DNA from: Marinobacterium litorale DSM 23545
Lineage (GTDB): Bacteria > Pseudomonadota > Gammaproteobacteria > Pseudomonadales > Balneatricaceae
Length of the DNA: 64,000 bases
Reading direction: 5' to 3'
Assembly: GCF_000428985.1 (NCBI RefSeq)
Contig: NZ_AUAZ01000008.1
Span: forward strand, 62,001 to 126,000
In this document: piece by piece, positions 19,237 to 28,049 of the stretch
Position numbering within the stretch: the stretch's first letter is position 1
Layout: each line of letters opens with the position of its first letter
Translations under genes and position numbers: made by a program
The notes under the pieces: generated by a model
Databases searched by the model: none
The model's input: the letters and a program-made list of their open reading frames with translations, nothing else
Told to the model about the DNA's origin: nothing

Positions 19237-20304
19237 TTATGCGTCACGCTCTTGCAACCAGTCATGGATCGTCAGCGGCACCTGCTTTAACGCTTTGCTG
19301 CTGACGAAGACACCGATGTGTCCTGCGCTTACGCTTAGCTCGCGATAATCGCTGCTAGCTGTCGCGTGCTCCAGTGCCCGTGAAGAAGACGGGGGCACCA
19401 GATGATCGTGTCGGCCCAGAATATTAAGAATGGGCTGCTGGATCTGGTTCAGGTCAACTCTTTTTTGGCCGATTAACACTGTTCCGTTGACTAGCCGGTT
19501 CTCGTGAAAGAACTGACGAATAAAGTTTCGGAACGCCTCTCCTGCCTGATCTGGCCCATCATTGATCCATTGCTCCATGCGTAAAAAGTTAAGCGCTCTG
19601 TCGCGGTCGCTCAATTGAGTGGGCAGGCCCAGATTTTTTTGCACGCCCAGTCGCATCGGCATCAGTGAATTGTAGGTATCGTTCAGCAGCTCGCCCGGGA
19701 TGTTGCCGTAGGTATTCACGGCCAGGTCCACGTCAACATCTCTGGCCAGATGGCTGAGGGTGAAGTCGGGCGTGTGAAAATCCACCGGAGTAACCATGGT
19801 GATCAGGTTTTGAATACGTTCGGGATGCAGGGCTGTATAGCAAAGGCTGAACGTGCCGCCCTGACAGATACCCAGCAGGGTTATCCGGCCGCTGGGCGAC
19901 TCCGCGCACACCTTTCGGACGCAGCTGTCCAGGTAGTCCTCGATATAGTCATCCAGGTCCAGGAAGCAATCCGCATCTTCGGGATAGCCCCAGTCGATCA
20001 GATAGACGGGTACACCCAGTGCAATCAGGGCGGCGATCAGGGAGCGGTCCGGCTGCAGGTCGGCGATATAAGGGCGGTTGACCAGCGCATAGCAGATTAA
20101 TACCGGGGTTTGTACTGACGGTGCAGTGGCAGGCTGGTAGCGGTAGAGGCGTACCCTGTCGTAGTGTCCAATCTCCTCGCGGGGCGTCGTGCCCACATCA
20201 ACGCCTTCAATGGCGCGCAGCGTTTGATAGCTCTGCTCAAGTCGGTCGTTGAATGTGGCCAGTTCCTCGCGAATCCGGCCCGGGTCGAGGTTCAGTCCTT
20301 TCAT
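19237..20304 (-). CDS. phaC: Class III poly(3-hydroxyalkanoate) synthase, PhaC subunit
   Basis: Catalytic subunit of 355 residues, the short class III length (classes I and II are about 560-600). The lipase-like box with catalytic cysteine is GICQGGTF. The catalytic aspartate is in ILGRHDHLVP and the histidine in SAGHIGVF. It polymerises 3-hydroxyacyl-CoA into PHA. It shares a 4-base ATGA overlap with phaE, its obligate partner. Confidence 0.95.
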   Translation of the reverse strand: MKGLNLDPGRIREELATFNDRLEQSYQTLRAIEGVDVGTTPREEIGHYDRVRLYRYQPATAPSVQTPVLICYALVNRPYIADLQPDRSLIAALIALGVPVYLIDWGYPEDADCFLDLDDYIEDYLDSCVRKVCAESPSGRITLLGICQGGTFSLCYTALHPERIQNLITMVTPVDFHTPDFTLSHLARDVDVDLAVNTYGNIPGELLNDTYNSLMPMRLGVQKNLGLPTQLSDRDRALNFLRMEQWINDGPDQAGEAFRNFIRQFFHENRLVNGTVLIGQKRVDLNQIQQPILNILGRHDHLVPPSSSRALEHATASSDYRELSVSAGHIGVFVSSKALKQVPLTIHDWLQERDA

Positions 20305-21239
20305 GACTTCTTGGTCCCGGCAGCCGATATTTGATCGCGCAGTGTGGCCCTGAGGTGCTCAACCTCTTCGCGCAAAGCCTGTATGTCGCCCATGTCCCTG
20401 CGCAGCTGGCGTATCTGGCGGCGTTGCTCATTCAGGCGCTGATAGATCAGTGTCATCTGATCTTCACTGGGGATCCCGAACTGACGTAGCTGTGCGTTAC
20501 GGAATTGCTGCAGAGCTTGACGCAGTCCCATAACAGCGTTGCTGATTCTTCCGTGAGCCTGGCGATACTCGGTGGTCACGATGGTTTTGCTGTACGCATG
20601 CTCATAGGTGTCTACCCAAAGATCATGCAGCGACCCGAGCGTGTTGACGGGTGGATCGCAGTGCTCGATCTGCTCAAGAAAACGCGATGTGGCCTGCTGG
20701 TTTATGCCACTGTAGAGCGTGTTGTAGTCTCTCAGCGCCTGTTCATATTCGAGGAGGAGTTCTACGCCCTGACGTAACTGGGTCTGGAGCTGGTGACTGA
20801 GGCCGATTTGGGAGGGGGCGCTGAGCAGGCTTTTGAGTCCATGGATAAACGGGTTGTCCAGGAGCAGGTCATCCTGAAAACTGTGGGTCTTGAACAGGGC
20901 CCCGAGCTGTTCCGGAAGCTGCCAGCGATTAAGAATCCACTCCTGAGTCAGGCGGCGCAGGTGATCGTGGAAGACATTAATGAGCGCGCTGAGCTCTGCC
21001 TGCCGGCCGTGAAGCTCCAGGTAACCGATAACCTGTTGGGCAAAACGGGTGAACTCCACCGACTGTTCAGTGAGCAGTGCGACCAGTGATGCATGCTGAT
21101 CGCTGACCGGTATTTCCGGCCCGGAGGTGAATGCTGAAAAAGAACCGTATCCGGCGCTTTCTGCGCTACCGGTTTCTTTATCCTTTTCAATGTGTTGCAT
21201 CCACTGCTGCATGAATTTCAGCAGGTCCTCGGCCACCAT
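20301..21239 (-). CDS. phaE: Class III PHA synthase, PhaE subunit
   Basis: Protein of 312 residues, hydrophilic and helical. Its conserved core (RFLEQIEHCDPP...LWVDTYEHAYSKTI...GRISNAVMGLR) matches PhaE_poly_synth, and it ends in a coiled coil (LNEQRRQIRQLRRDMGDIQALREEVEHL region). PhaE activates PhaC and is needed for class III synthase activity. It precedes phaC with an ATGA overlap. A LysR gene ends 61 bases upstream on the same strand. The start could be ATG 21239 or the adjacent GTG; GGAG is close upstream. Confidence 0.92.
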   Translation of the reverse strand: MVAEDLLKFMQQWMQHIEKDKETGSAESAGYGSFSAFTSGPEIPVSDQHASLVALLTEQSVEFTRFAQQVIGYLELHGRQAELSALINVFHDHLRRLTQEWILNRWQLPEQLGALFKTHSFQDDLLLDNPFIHGLKSLLSAPSQIGLSHQLQTQLRQGVELLLEYEQALRDYNTLYSGINQQATSRFLEQIEHCDPPVNTLGSLHDLWVDTYEHAYSKTIVTTEYRQAHGRISNAVMGLRQALQQFRNAQLRQFGIPSEDQMTLIYQRLNEQRRQIRQLRRDMGDIQALREEVEHLRATLRDQISAAGTKKS

Positions 21240-21300
21240 CAGCTCCGTTAATGTGGGATTACCCGCGATCTTACAGTGCCAAACGGAGGCAAGCCAGTTT

Positions 21301-22188
21301 TCATTCGCCGCCAGCGATACGCAGCATGCGTACCAGCTCGCTTGCGGCGTTAGACAGGGTTCGGTCGCGGTGATAGATCAGCCCCAGCGGGCGCAAAATC
21401 GGCTCCCGGCTAAGCGGTATTCGGGCCAGTCCTTCATCGATCATGGTTTCGGGAAGCAGGCTCCAGCCCAGTCCTACCCGGACCATCATTCGTATCGTAT
21501 CCAGGTAGTTGGTGCTGAGGCCCAGATTAGGCTTCAGACCAAGCTGCGACAACTGCTCCAGCACTAGTTGATGGGTAAAGGTGTTGGGAGCGGGTAAGAG
21601 GGCGGGATAGCGGTTAAGCAGCTCCAGGCTGGGATCCGGCTCTCTGGCTAGCGGATGGTCGTTACCCACCACATATTGCAGGGCGTCGACCCAGAGCGTT
21701 TCGGCATGGATCCTTGGATCGGCTTCCGGAGCCAGCGTGATGAGCGCGAGCTCCAGTTCGCCCTGAATTACATTTTCGTAGGCAACTTCCGATTCATCGA
21801 AGCGCAGGTCCAGCGCGACGCCCGGGTAACGACGGGCGTACTCGCGCAATATAGGCGGCAGCCGGTGCAGACTAATATGGTGACTTGCGGCCAGGGAGAG
21901 GCGTCCGCTTACCTCCCCAGACAGGTTTTGCAGGCTGCGAGCTGCATCCTGCAGCGCGTGCAAAATCTCCCTGGCCTGAGGAAGGAGGGTCTTGCCTGCT
22001 TCGGTGAGGCTTATGCTGCGACCGATCCGGTCGAACAGCCTGCAATCGACCTGTTGCTCGAGGTGCGCTATGCGTTTGCTGATTGCAGACTGAGTCAGAA
22101 AGAGTTTTTCGGCGGCCACCGAGAACGAGCCGCTGTCGGCGACCTGGACAAATGCGTGTAGTGTCGCGCTGTCGAGTTGAGGATTCAT
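21301..22188 (-). CDS. LysR-type transcriptional regulator
   Basis: LTTR of 295 residues. The N-terminal winged helix-turn-helix is LHAFVQVADSGSFSVAAEKLFLTQSAISKRIAHLE, followed by a substrate-binding domain from about residue 90. It is divergent from leuC, and a LysR gene in this position beside leuCDB is common in pseudomonads and relatives. Its inducer is not known. A LTTR-type palindrome lies immediately before its start codon, suggesting autoregulation and possibly control of leuC. It lies upstream of phaE on the same strand. Confidence 0.93.
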   Translation of the reverse strand: MNPQLDSATLHAFVQVADSGSFSVAAEKLFLTQSAISKRIAHLEQQVDCRLFDRIGRSISLTEAGKTLLPQAREILHALQDAARSLQNLSGEVSGRLSLAASHHISLHRLPPILREYARRYPGVALDLRFDESEVAYENVIQGELELALITLAPEADPRIHAETLWVDALQYVVGNDHPLAREPDPSLELLNRYPALLPAPNTFTHQLVLEQLSQLGLKPNLGLSTNYLDTIRMMVRVGLGWSLLPETMIDEGLARIPLSREPILRPLGLIYHRDRTLSNAASELVRMLRIAGGE

Positions 22189-22192
22189 TGCT

Positions 22193-22207
22193 ATTCCTGT
22201 TTGGAAT
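22193..22207. promoter_or_regulatory. LysR-type box between the regulator and leuC
   Basis: Perfect inverted repeat ATTCC-TGTTT-GGAAT, which contains the LTTR motif T-N11-A (T at 22194, A at 22206). It lies five bases upstream of the LysR gene start and about 93 bases upstream of leuC, the usual place for a recognition site used by a divergent LysR regulator. Confidence 0.55.
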
Positions 22208-22299
22208 GATTAAAAGGAAAATAATGAATTTGTCTACAGCAGGCAACTGCAATAGCATGGCCCCACTGTCAAAGCATACTGAACATGGGGACACAGCTG

Positions 22300-23721
22300 A
22301 TGGCCGGTAAAACCCTTTACGATAAACTCTGGGACGCGCATTTGGTGCGCGAAAATGAAGATGGCAGCGCGCTGATCTATATCGATCGCCAGATTCTGCA
22401 CGAAGTGACTTCACCCCAGGCGTTTGAAGGTCTGCGTCTGGCCGGACGCAAGCCCTGGCGGATCGATGCCAACCTGGCAACGCCCGATCACAACGTGCCC
22501 ACCACTGAGCGCGCCGGTGGCGTCGATAAAATCGTGGATCCGGTGTCCCGTATTCAGGTTAAGACCCTGGATTCCAACTGTGATGATTTCGGCATTGTCG
22601 AGTTCAAGATGAACGATGCTCGCCAGGGGATTGTTCATGTGGTCGGTCCCGAGCAGGGGATGACGCTGCCGGGTTCCACCGTGGTCTGCGGTGACTCGCA
22701 CACCTCCACTCATGGCGCGTTTGGCGCCCTGGCTCATGGTATCGGCACCTCTGAGGTGGAGCATGTGCTGGCGACTCAGTGTCTGATCGCCAAAAAGATG
22801 AAAAACATGCTGGTACGGGTTGATGGTGAACTCGGCGCGGGTGTGACCGCCAAGGATGTTGTGCTCCATATCATTGGCGTGATCGGCACGGCTGGCGGTA
22901 CGGGCTGTGCGATCGAATTTGGTGGCAGCGGCATTCAAAGCTTGTCGGTAGAGGGCCGCATGACCGTCTGTAATATGGCGATCGAGGCGGGTGCCCGAGT
23001 GGGGCTGGTGGCGGTGGATGACAAGACCATCGAGTACTTTAAAGGCCGGCCGTTCTCACCCAAAGGTGAGCAGTGGACTCGTGCAGTAGAGGCCTGGAAA
23101 GACCTGGTCTCCGATGCCGATGCTCAGTTCGATCATGTGGTCGAGATTCGCGCCGAAGAGATCAAACCGCAGGTGACCTGGGGAACGTCACCGGAGATGG
23201 TTTTGCCGGTGGATGCGAACGTGCCCAACCCGGAGGCGGAGTCTGATTCGGTCAAGGCCGATGGCATTCGTCGCGCACTTCAGTATATGGGCTTGCGTGC
23301 TGATCAGAAGATCACCGATATCCAGCTGGATCGTGTTTTTATCGGTTCCTGCACCAATTCTCGCATTGAGGACCTGCGCGCAGCCGCAGAAGTGGTTAAG
23401 GGCCGCAAGGTCGCCACGACGCTGAAACAGGCGCTGGTGGTGCCTGGGTCCGGTCTGGTGAAAGAGCAGGCGCAAAAAGAGGGGCTCGACAAGATCTTTA
23501 TCGAAGCCGGCCTTGAATGGCGTGAGCCAGGTTGTTCCATGTGCCTGGCTATGAACCCTGACAAGCTGGGACAGGGCGAGCATTGCGCCTCTACTTCCAA
23601 CCGTAATTTTGAAGGCCGGCAGGGCTTTGGTGGGCGTACCCATCTGGTGAGCCCTGCCATGGCAGCGGCGGCCGCAATTGCCGGTCACTTTGTCGATGTG
23701 CGTGAGATGATGAACCAGTAA
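22300..23721 (+). CDS. leuC: 3-isopropylmalate dehydratase large subunit
   Basis: Aconitase-family subunit of 473 residues that isomerises 2-isopropylmalate to 3-isopropylmalate with LeuD. The [4Fe-4S] cysteines are in [14 protein letters not shown] and [14 protein letters not shown] chose ATG 22300 ([14 protein letters not shown]), which matches the family start; the ATG at 22285 would add five residues. leuD follows after 14 bases and leuB after that, giving a leuCDB operon, though leuA is not here. Confidence 0.98.
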   Translation: MAGKTLYDKLWDAHLVRENEDGSALIYIDRQILHEVTSPQAFEGLRLAGRKPWRIDANLATPDHNVPTTERAGGVDKIVDPVSRIQVKTLDSNCDDFGIVEFKMNDARQGIVHVVGPEQGMTLPGSTVVCGDSHTSTHGAFGALAHGIGTSEVEHVLATQCLIAKKMKNMLVRVDGELGAGVTAKDVVLHIIGVIGTAGGTGCAIEFGGSGIQSLSVEGRMTVCNMAIEAGARVGLVAVDDKTIEYFKGRPFSPKGEQWTRAVEAWKDLVSDADAQFDHVVEIRAEEIKPQVTWGTSPEMVLPVDANVPNPEAESDSVKADGIRRALQYMGLRADQKITDIQLDRVFIGSCTNSRIEDLRAAAEVVKGRKVATTLKQALVVPGSGLVKEQAQKEGLDKIFIEAGLEWREPGCSMCLAMNPDKLGQGEHCASTSNRNFEGRQGFGGRTHLVSPAMAAAAAIAGHFVDVREMMNQ

Positions 23722-23735
23722 CAGGAGCCCTGCAG

Positions 23736-24386
23736 ATGAGAAAATTTACCAAGCACACCGGTATTGTCGCTCCGCTGGATCGCGCCAATGTCGATACCGA
23801 TATGATTATCCCGAAGCAGTTTTTGAAATCGATCAAGCGGGCCGGCTTCGGACCGAACCTGTTCGATGAACTGCGCTACCTGGATGAAGGCCAACCGGAT
23901 CAGGATTGCAGTGGTCGTCCGCTGAACCCCGATTTTGTGCTCAATCAGGCGCGCTATGCTGGCTCCAGCGTGCTGCTGGCCCGTAAAAATTTCGGTTGTG
24001 GCTCCAGCCGTGAGCACGCGCCCTGGGCGTTGGATGACTACGGATTTCGTGCGGTTATTGCGCCGAGTTTTGCCGATATTTTCTACAACAACTGCTTCAA
24101 GAATGGTTTGCTGCCGATTGTGTTGAGCGATGCTCAGGTAGATCAGCTGTTCCGCGAAGTTGAGTCCGTTGAGGGTTACCAGTTGACGGTCGATCTCGAG
24201 CGCCAGGTGGTGATTACGCCCAGTGGTGAAGAGTTCGCTTTTGAGGTGGATGGTTTCCGTAAGCACTGTCTGTTGGAGGGGCTCGATGATATCGGCCTCA
24301 CACTTCAGCACGCGGATTCGATCAAGGCCTACGAAGAGCGCCGCCGTCAGGACGCTCCCTGGCTGTTCGATGCCATTCACAACTAA
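23736..24386 (+). CDS. leuD: 3-isopropylmalate dehydratase small subunit
   Basis: Swivel-domain subunit of 216 residues, the partner of LeuC in leucine synthesis. Family sequence is clear: [16 protein letters not shown] near the N-terminus and [14 protein letters not shown] in the middle. The gene lies 14 bases after leuC with AGGAG before its ATG. Confidence 0.98.
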   Translation: MRKFTKHTGIVAPLDRANVDTDMIIPKQFLKSIKRAGFGPNLFDELRYLDEGQPDQDCSGRPLNPDFVLNQARYAGSSVLLARKNFGCGSSREHAPWALDDYGFRAVIAPSFADIFYNNCFKNGLLPIVLSDAQVDQLFREVESVEGYQLTVDLERQVVITPSGEEFAFEVDGFRKHCLLEGLDDIGLTLQHADSIKAYEERRRQDAPWLFDAIHN

Positions 24387-24422
24387 ACGTGTCACAACGA
24401 ATTACGCATTCAGGATTGGATT

Positions 24423-25502
24423 ATGAGTAAAAATGTTCTGCTGTTCCCGGGTGATGGTATTGGCCCGGAAATCGTCGCCGAAGCGCGCAAAGTGCTCGAA
24501 ACCGTCAATACGAAATTCAGCCTGGGTCTCGAGATGAGCGAGGCGCTCCTGGGGGGGGCTGCGATCGATGCGACCGGTAAGCCGCTGCCCGAAGACTCGC
24601 TGGCCGCAGCGAAAGCCGCCGACGCGATCCTGCTTGGTGCCGTAGGTGGCCCCAAGTGGGACACTATCCCCGATTTTCAGATCCGTCCGGAAAAGGGTCT
24701 GCTGGGTATTCGTACCGAGCTTGAGCTGTTCGGTAACCTGCGCCCGGCAATTCTTTACCCGCAGCTGGCACATGCCTCCACGCTTAAAGAGGAAGTGGTC
24801 TCGGGGCTGGATATTCTGATCGTGCGTGAGCTGACCGGCGGTATCTACTTCGGTAAGCCCCGTGGTGTGCGTGAGAAAGAGGGTGGTATCCGCGAAGGCT
24901 TCAACACGTACGTTTACGATGAAAACGAGATTCGCCGAATCGGTCGGGTGGCGTTCGAAGCAGCGCGCGCACGCAACAAAAAACTCTGCTCGGTGGACAA
25001 GGCTAACGTACTGGAAGTGACTGTACTCTGGCGCGAGGTCATGGAAGAGCTCAAGAGCGAATACCCGGATGTCGAGTTGAGCCATATGTACGTGGATAAC
25101 GCCGCGATGCAGCTGGTGCGTGCGCCGAAGCAGTTTGACGTTATTGTAACGGGCAATATGTTCGGCGATATCCTGTCCGACGCGGCCGCCATGCTGACCG
25201 GTTCCATCGGTATGTTGCCGTCCGCTTCGCTGGATAAAAATGGCAAGGGTATGTATGAACCCTGTCACGGATCTGCGCCTGATATCGCAGGGCAGGGTAA
25301 GGCCAACCCGTTGGCAACGATCCTCTCAGCCGCTATGATGTTACGTTACTCGCTCGATCAGGGCGAAGCGGCCGATGCGATTGAGCAGGCCGTCAGCAAG
25401 GTGCTGGATCAGGGGCTGCGAACCCCTGATATTCTGTCCGAAGGCATGCGTGAGGTCAGCACATCCGAAATGGGTGATGCAGTGGTCGCGGCGCTTGGTT
25501 AA
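24423..25502 (+). CDS. leuB: 3-isopropylmalate dehydrogenase
   Basis: NAD-dependent enzyme of 359 residues for the oxidative decarboxylation step in leucine synthesis. Signatures are [34 protein letters not shown], and the metal/NAD motif [20 protein letters not shown]. It follows leuD by 36 bases. No clear terminator is visible before asd, 129 bases downstream. Confidence 0.98.
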   Translation: MSKNVLLFPGDGIGPEIVAEARKVLETVNTKFSLGLEMSEALLGGAAIDATGKPLPEDSLAAAKAADAILLGAVGGPKWDTIPDFQIRPEKGLLGIRTELELFGNLRPAILYPQLAHASTLKEEVVSGLDILIVRELTGGIYFGKPRGVREKEGGIREGFNTYVYDENEIRRIGRVAFEAARARNKKLCSVDKANVLEVTVLWREVMEELKSEYPDVELSHMYVDNAAMQLVRAPKQFDVIVTGNMFGDILSDAAAMLTGSIGMLPSASLDKNGKGMYEPCHGSAPDIAGQGKANPLATILSAAMMLRYSLDQGEAADAIEQAVSKVLDQGLRTPDILSEGMREVSTSEMGDAVVAALG

Positions 25503-25631
25503 ACACTAAGCCGTTGATCCCTTGCGCGGCTTCAGGCCCACACGGGTCAGGCTGAGGTCTGGCCCGTTTGCGTATCTGGCTTTTGGTCGCGGGTAATCAA
25601 GCTTAAAGCAACTCAATATTTGGGGGCACGA

Positions 25632-26747
25632 ATGAAACGTGTAGGTTTTGTAGGCTGGCGTGGCATGGTCGGTTCGGTTCTTATGCAGCGAATGCTGGAA
25701 GAGAAGGACTTTGATCATATTGCTGAGCCGGTGTTTTTTACCACCTCTCAGGTCGGCGCGGCTGGCCCGGATATCGGCAAGGATATCCCGGCGCTCAAGG
25801 ACGCACGCGACATTGAAGAGCTCAAGCAGATGGACGCAATCGTCTCCTGCCAGGGTGGTGACTACACAACTGAGGTGTTCGCCAAGCTGCGCGAGTCCGG
25901 CTGGGATGGCTACTGGATCGATGCAGCCTCCACGCTGCGTATGGCTGATGACAGCCTGATCGTGCTGGATCCGGTTAACCTGGATGTGATCAAAGACGGT
26001 CTGAGCAAGGGTATCAAGAACTACGTGGGCGGTAACTGCACCGTCTCTCTGATGCTGATGGGGCTTGGTGGTCTGTTTAAGGCGGATCTGGTGGAATGGA
26101 TCAGCTCCATGACCTACCAGGCGGCATCCGGTGCCGGCGCGCAGAATATGCGTGAATTGATCAAACAGATGGGTCAGATCCATGCAGGCTCCGAAGCACT
26201 GCTGGCGGACCCCTCTTCAGCGATTCTCGATATCGATCGTCAAGTTGCTGAAACCATGCGCTCTGGCGAATTTGCCACCGATAACTTCGGTGTGCCACTG
26301 GCCGGTTCTCTGATCCCGTGGATCGATAAGGCCGTAGACCTGGGGCAAAGCAAGGAGGAGTGGAAAGGTTACGTGGAAACCAACAAGATCCTCGGTCTTT
26401 CCGATAACCCGGTTCCGATCGATGGCACCTGTGTGCGCATCGGTGCTATGCGCTGTCACAGCCAGGCGTTTACCGTCAAGCTCAAGCGTGATGTGCCGAT
26501 GGATGAGATCGAGTCGATGATCGCCGAAGCGAATGACTGGGTCAGCGTCGTGCCCAACGAGCGCGATGTCACCATGACCGACCTGTCACCGGCCAAGATC
26601 ACCGGTACACTGGGTATTCCTGTTGGTCGTCTGCGTAAGATGCGCATGGGGCCGGACTACCTGAATGCGTTCAGCGTCGGAGATCAGCTCCTGTGGGGGG
26701 CTGCTGAGCCGCTACGCCGTATGCTGCGCATTTTGATCGAAGGCTGA
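25632..26747 (+). CDS. asd: Aspartate-semialdehyde dehydrogenase
   Basis: Enzyme of 371 residues that reduces aspartyl phosphate to the semialdehyde for lysine, threonine, methionine and diaminopimelate. It has the NADP motif [18 protein letters not shown], the catalytic cysteine in [10 protein letters not shown], and the substrate-binding [10 protein letters not shown]. Start at 25632 follows GGGGGC. A strong terminator follows. A catalytically altered paralogue (usg) lies next. Confidence 0.98.
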   Translation: MKRVGFVGWRGMVGSVLMQRMLEEKDFDHIAEPVFFTTSQVGAAGPDIGKDIPALKDARDIEELKQMDAIVSCQGGDYTTEVFAKLRESGWDGYWIDAASTLRMADDSLIVLDPVNLDVIKDGLSKGIKNYVGGNCTVSLMLMGLGGLFKADLVEWISSMTYQAASGAGAQNMRELIKQMGQIHAGSEALLADPSSAILDIDRQVAETMRSGEFATDNFGVPLAGSLIPWIDKAVDLGQSKEEWKGYVETNKILGLSDNPVPIDGTCVRIGAMRCHSQAFTVKLKRDVPMDEIESMIAEANDWVSVVPNERDVTMTDLSPAKITGTLGIPVGRLRKMRMGPDYLNAFSVGDQLLWGAAEPLRRMLRILIEG

Positions 26748-26770
26748 TCACCTCGTTTGATCTGATATTC

Positions 26771-26812
26771 AGCCCGGCCCGGTTATAAACCGGCCGGGCT
26801 GTTTTTGTTTTT
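26771..26812 (+). terminator. Rho-independent terminator after asd
   Basis: AGCCCGGCC-C-GGTT pairs with AACCGGCCGGGCT around a short AT loop, a 13-pair stem with one bulged C, followed by GTTTTTGTTTTT. It ends 24 bases after the asd stop and separates asd from usg. Confidence 0.9.
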
Positions 26813-26883
26813 GTAGAGCGTATTTGACGAGCCGCGGAGATTTGTTTTCTCTAGCGGCGAGTTTAGCGAGAAGGTTAAAAACT

Positions 26884-27885
26884 GTGAATGTAACAATTAT
26901 CGGTGTCAGTACCCTCAGTGGTGAAAATCTTCTGCAGATTCTGGATGAGCGTGATCTCACTGTAGATCGCCTGCGTTTGTTCGATAAGACCGATGAGGCC
27001 GGTCGGACTCTGATGTTCCGGGGTAAGTCGACGAAGGTCGCCTCCTATGAGGAGACTGAGCTTGGGCAGGATGCAGATATTCTATTCCTCGCAGACTTGG
27101 AGCTGCCTGAGGCGGTTCTCAAGGCAGCACAGGGCAGTGGTGCACTGGTTATTGATCTGTTTCCGGCGCGGCAGTCTGGTGCCGTACTGGTCGTCCCCGA
27201 GGTTAACGGCGCTGTGCTGGCGGATGTGGGACGCGGTGAGGTTGTCGGTTCGCCGGCACCGGCTTCTGTAGCAGCAGCGCTGGCGCTGGCTCCGTTGCAG
27301 GCCGAGTACCAGGTGTTACGTCTCAACGCCTTTGTAGTTCAGTCTGCGACAGCGCTTGAGCATGCAGGCGTGGAAGCATTGGCCGGAGAAACGGCCCGTC
27401 TGCTGAATGGCCGGGATGCCGAGGCGAAGCTGTTCCAGGATCAGTATGCGTTTAACCTGGTGCCGCAACCGGGGGATAAGGATCTGGGGGGGGGCAGTGC
27501 GGCTGAAGCGCGGTTCGTTATCGAGCTACGGGAGCTGCTTTGTGATGAGCAGATTGAGATCGTAGTCAATGTTATTCAGGCGCCAATCTTCTATGGTGTA
27601 ATGGTGACACTGCAGGCTGAAACTCAGCAGGATGTGGATCTGGAAGCCGCTGGACGATTGCTGACCCGTGCGGACGGGCTAAGGCTGATACCCGCCGGTA
27701 AGGTGGCGACCCCTGTCGGTACCGCCGTTGGTAATGACTGGGTTCATCTCAGTGGATTGCGTCTGGATCCGGAGAATGCAAGCGGATTTGGCGTGTATGC
27801 CATGACCGATAATCTGCGTAAGGGGAGCGCCCTGAATGCGGTGCAGATCGCCGAACAGTGGCAAAAAGCGCAGGTTGGTCAATAA
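26884..27885 (+). CDS. usg: Usg-1 / Asd-like protein lacking the catalytic cysteine
   Basis: Protein of 333 residues with the Asd fold: N-terminal NVTIIGVSTLSGENLLQIL in place of the NADP motif, and a C-terminal dimerisation domain (IIEL...VNVIQAPIFYGVMVTLQAE). Where Asd has its catalytic cysteine, this protein reads GSPAPASVAAALAL, so it is unlikely to be a dehydrogenase. Usg-type paralogues sit between asd and fimV or truA in many gammaproteobacteria; their function is unknown. The start is GTG at 26884 with AGAAGG upstream; an in-frame ATG at 26824 is less likely. Confidence 0.88.
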   Translation: MNVTIIGVSTLSGENLLQILDERDLTVDRLRLFDKTDEAGRTLMFRGKSTKVASYEETELGQDADILFLADLELPEAVLKAAQGSGALVIDLFPARQSGAVLVVPEVNGAVLADVGRGEVVGSPAPASVAAALALAPLQAEYQVLRLNAFVVQSATALEHAGVEALAGETARLLNGRDAEAKLFQDQYAFNLVPQPGDKDLGGGSAAEARFVIELRELLCDEQIEIVVNVIQAPIFYGVMVTLQAETQQDVDLEAAGRLLTRADGLRLIPAGKVATPVGTAVGNDWVHLSGLRLDPENASGFGVYAMTDNLRKGSALNAVQIAEQWQKAQVGQ

Positions 27886-27935
27886 AACCGTAAAGAGTGT
27901 CCGTGTTATGCCGTAAACATACGTTTAGTGTGTTC

Positions 27936-27970
27936 TTGACCCGTGCCAAGGTTATCAATAATACTTGGCA
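27936..27970 (+). promoter_or_regulatory. Probable fimV promoter with overlapping dyad
   Basis: TTGACC (27936-27941), a 17-base spacer and TAATAC (27959-27964) form a plausible sigma70 promoter about 85 bases before fimV. TGCCAAG (27944-27950) and CTTGGCA (27964-27970) form a perfect inverted repeat with a 13-base centre that spans the spacer and the -10, the geometry expected for a repressor site. Confidence 0.5.
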
Positions 27971-28049
27971 TTGACGCTGGAAAACGCAACTCTCTGATTT
28001 TTGTGGCATATTCATCGGAGGGCGCGGGCCATTAAGAGGGAATTAATCG

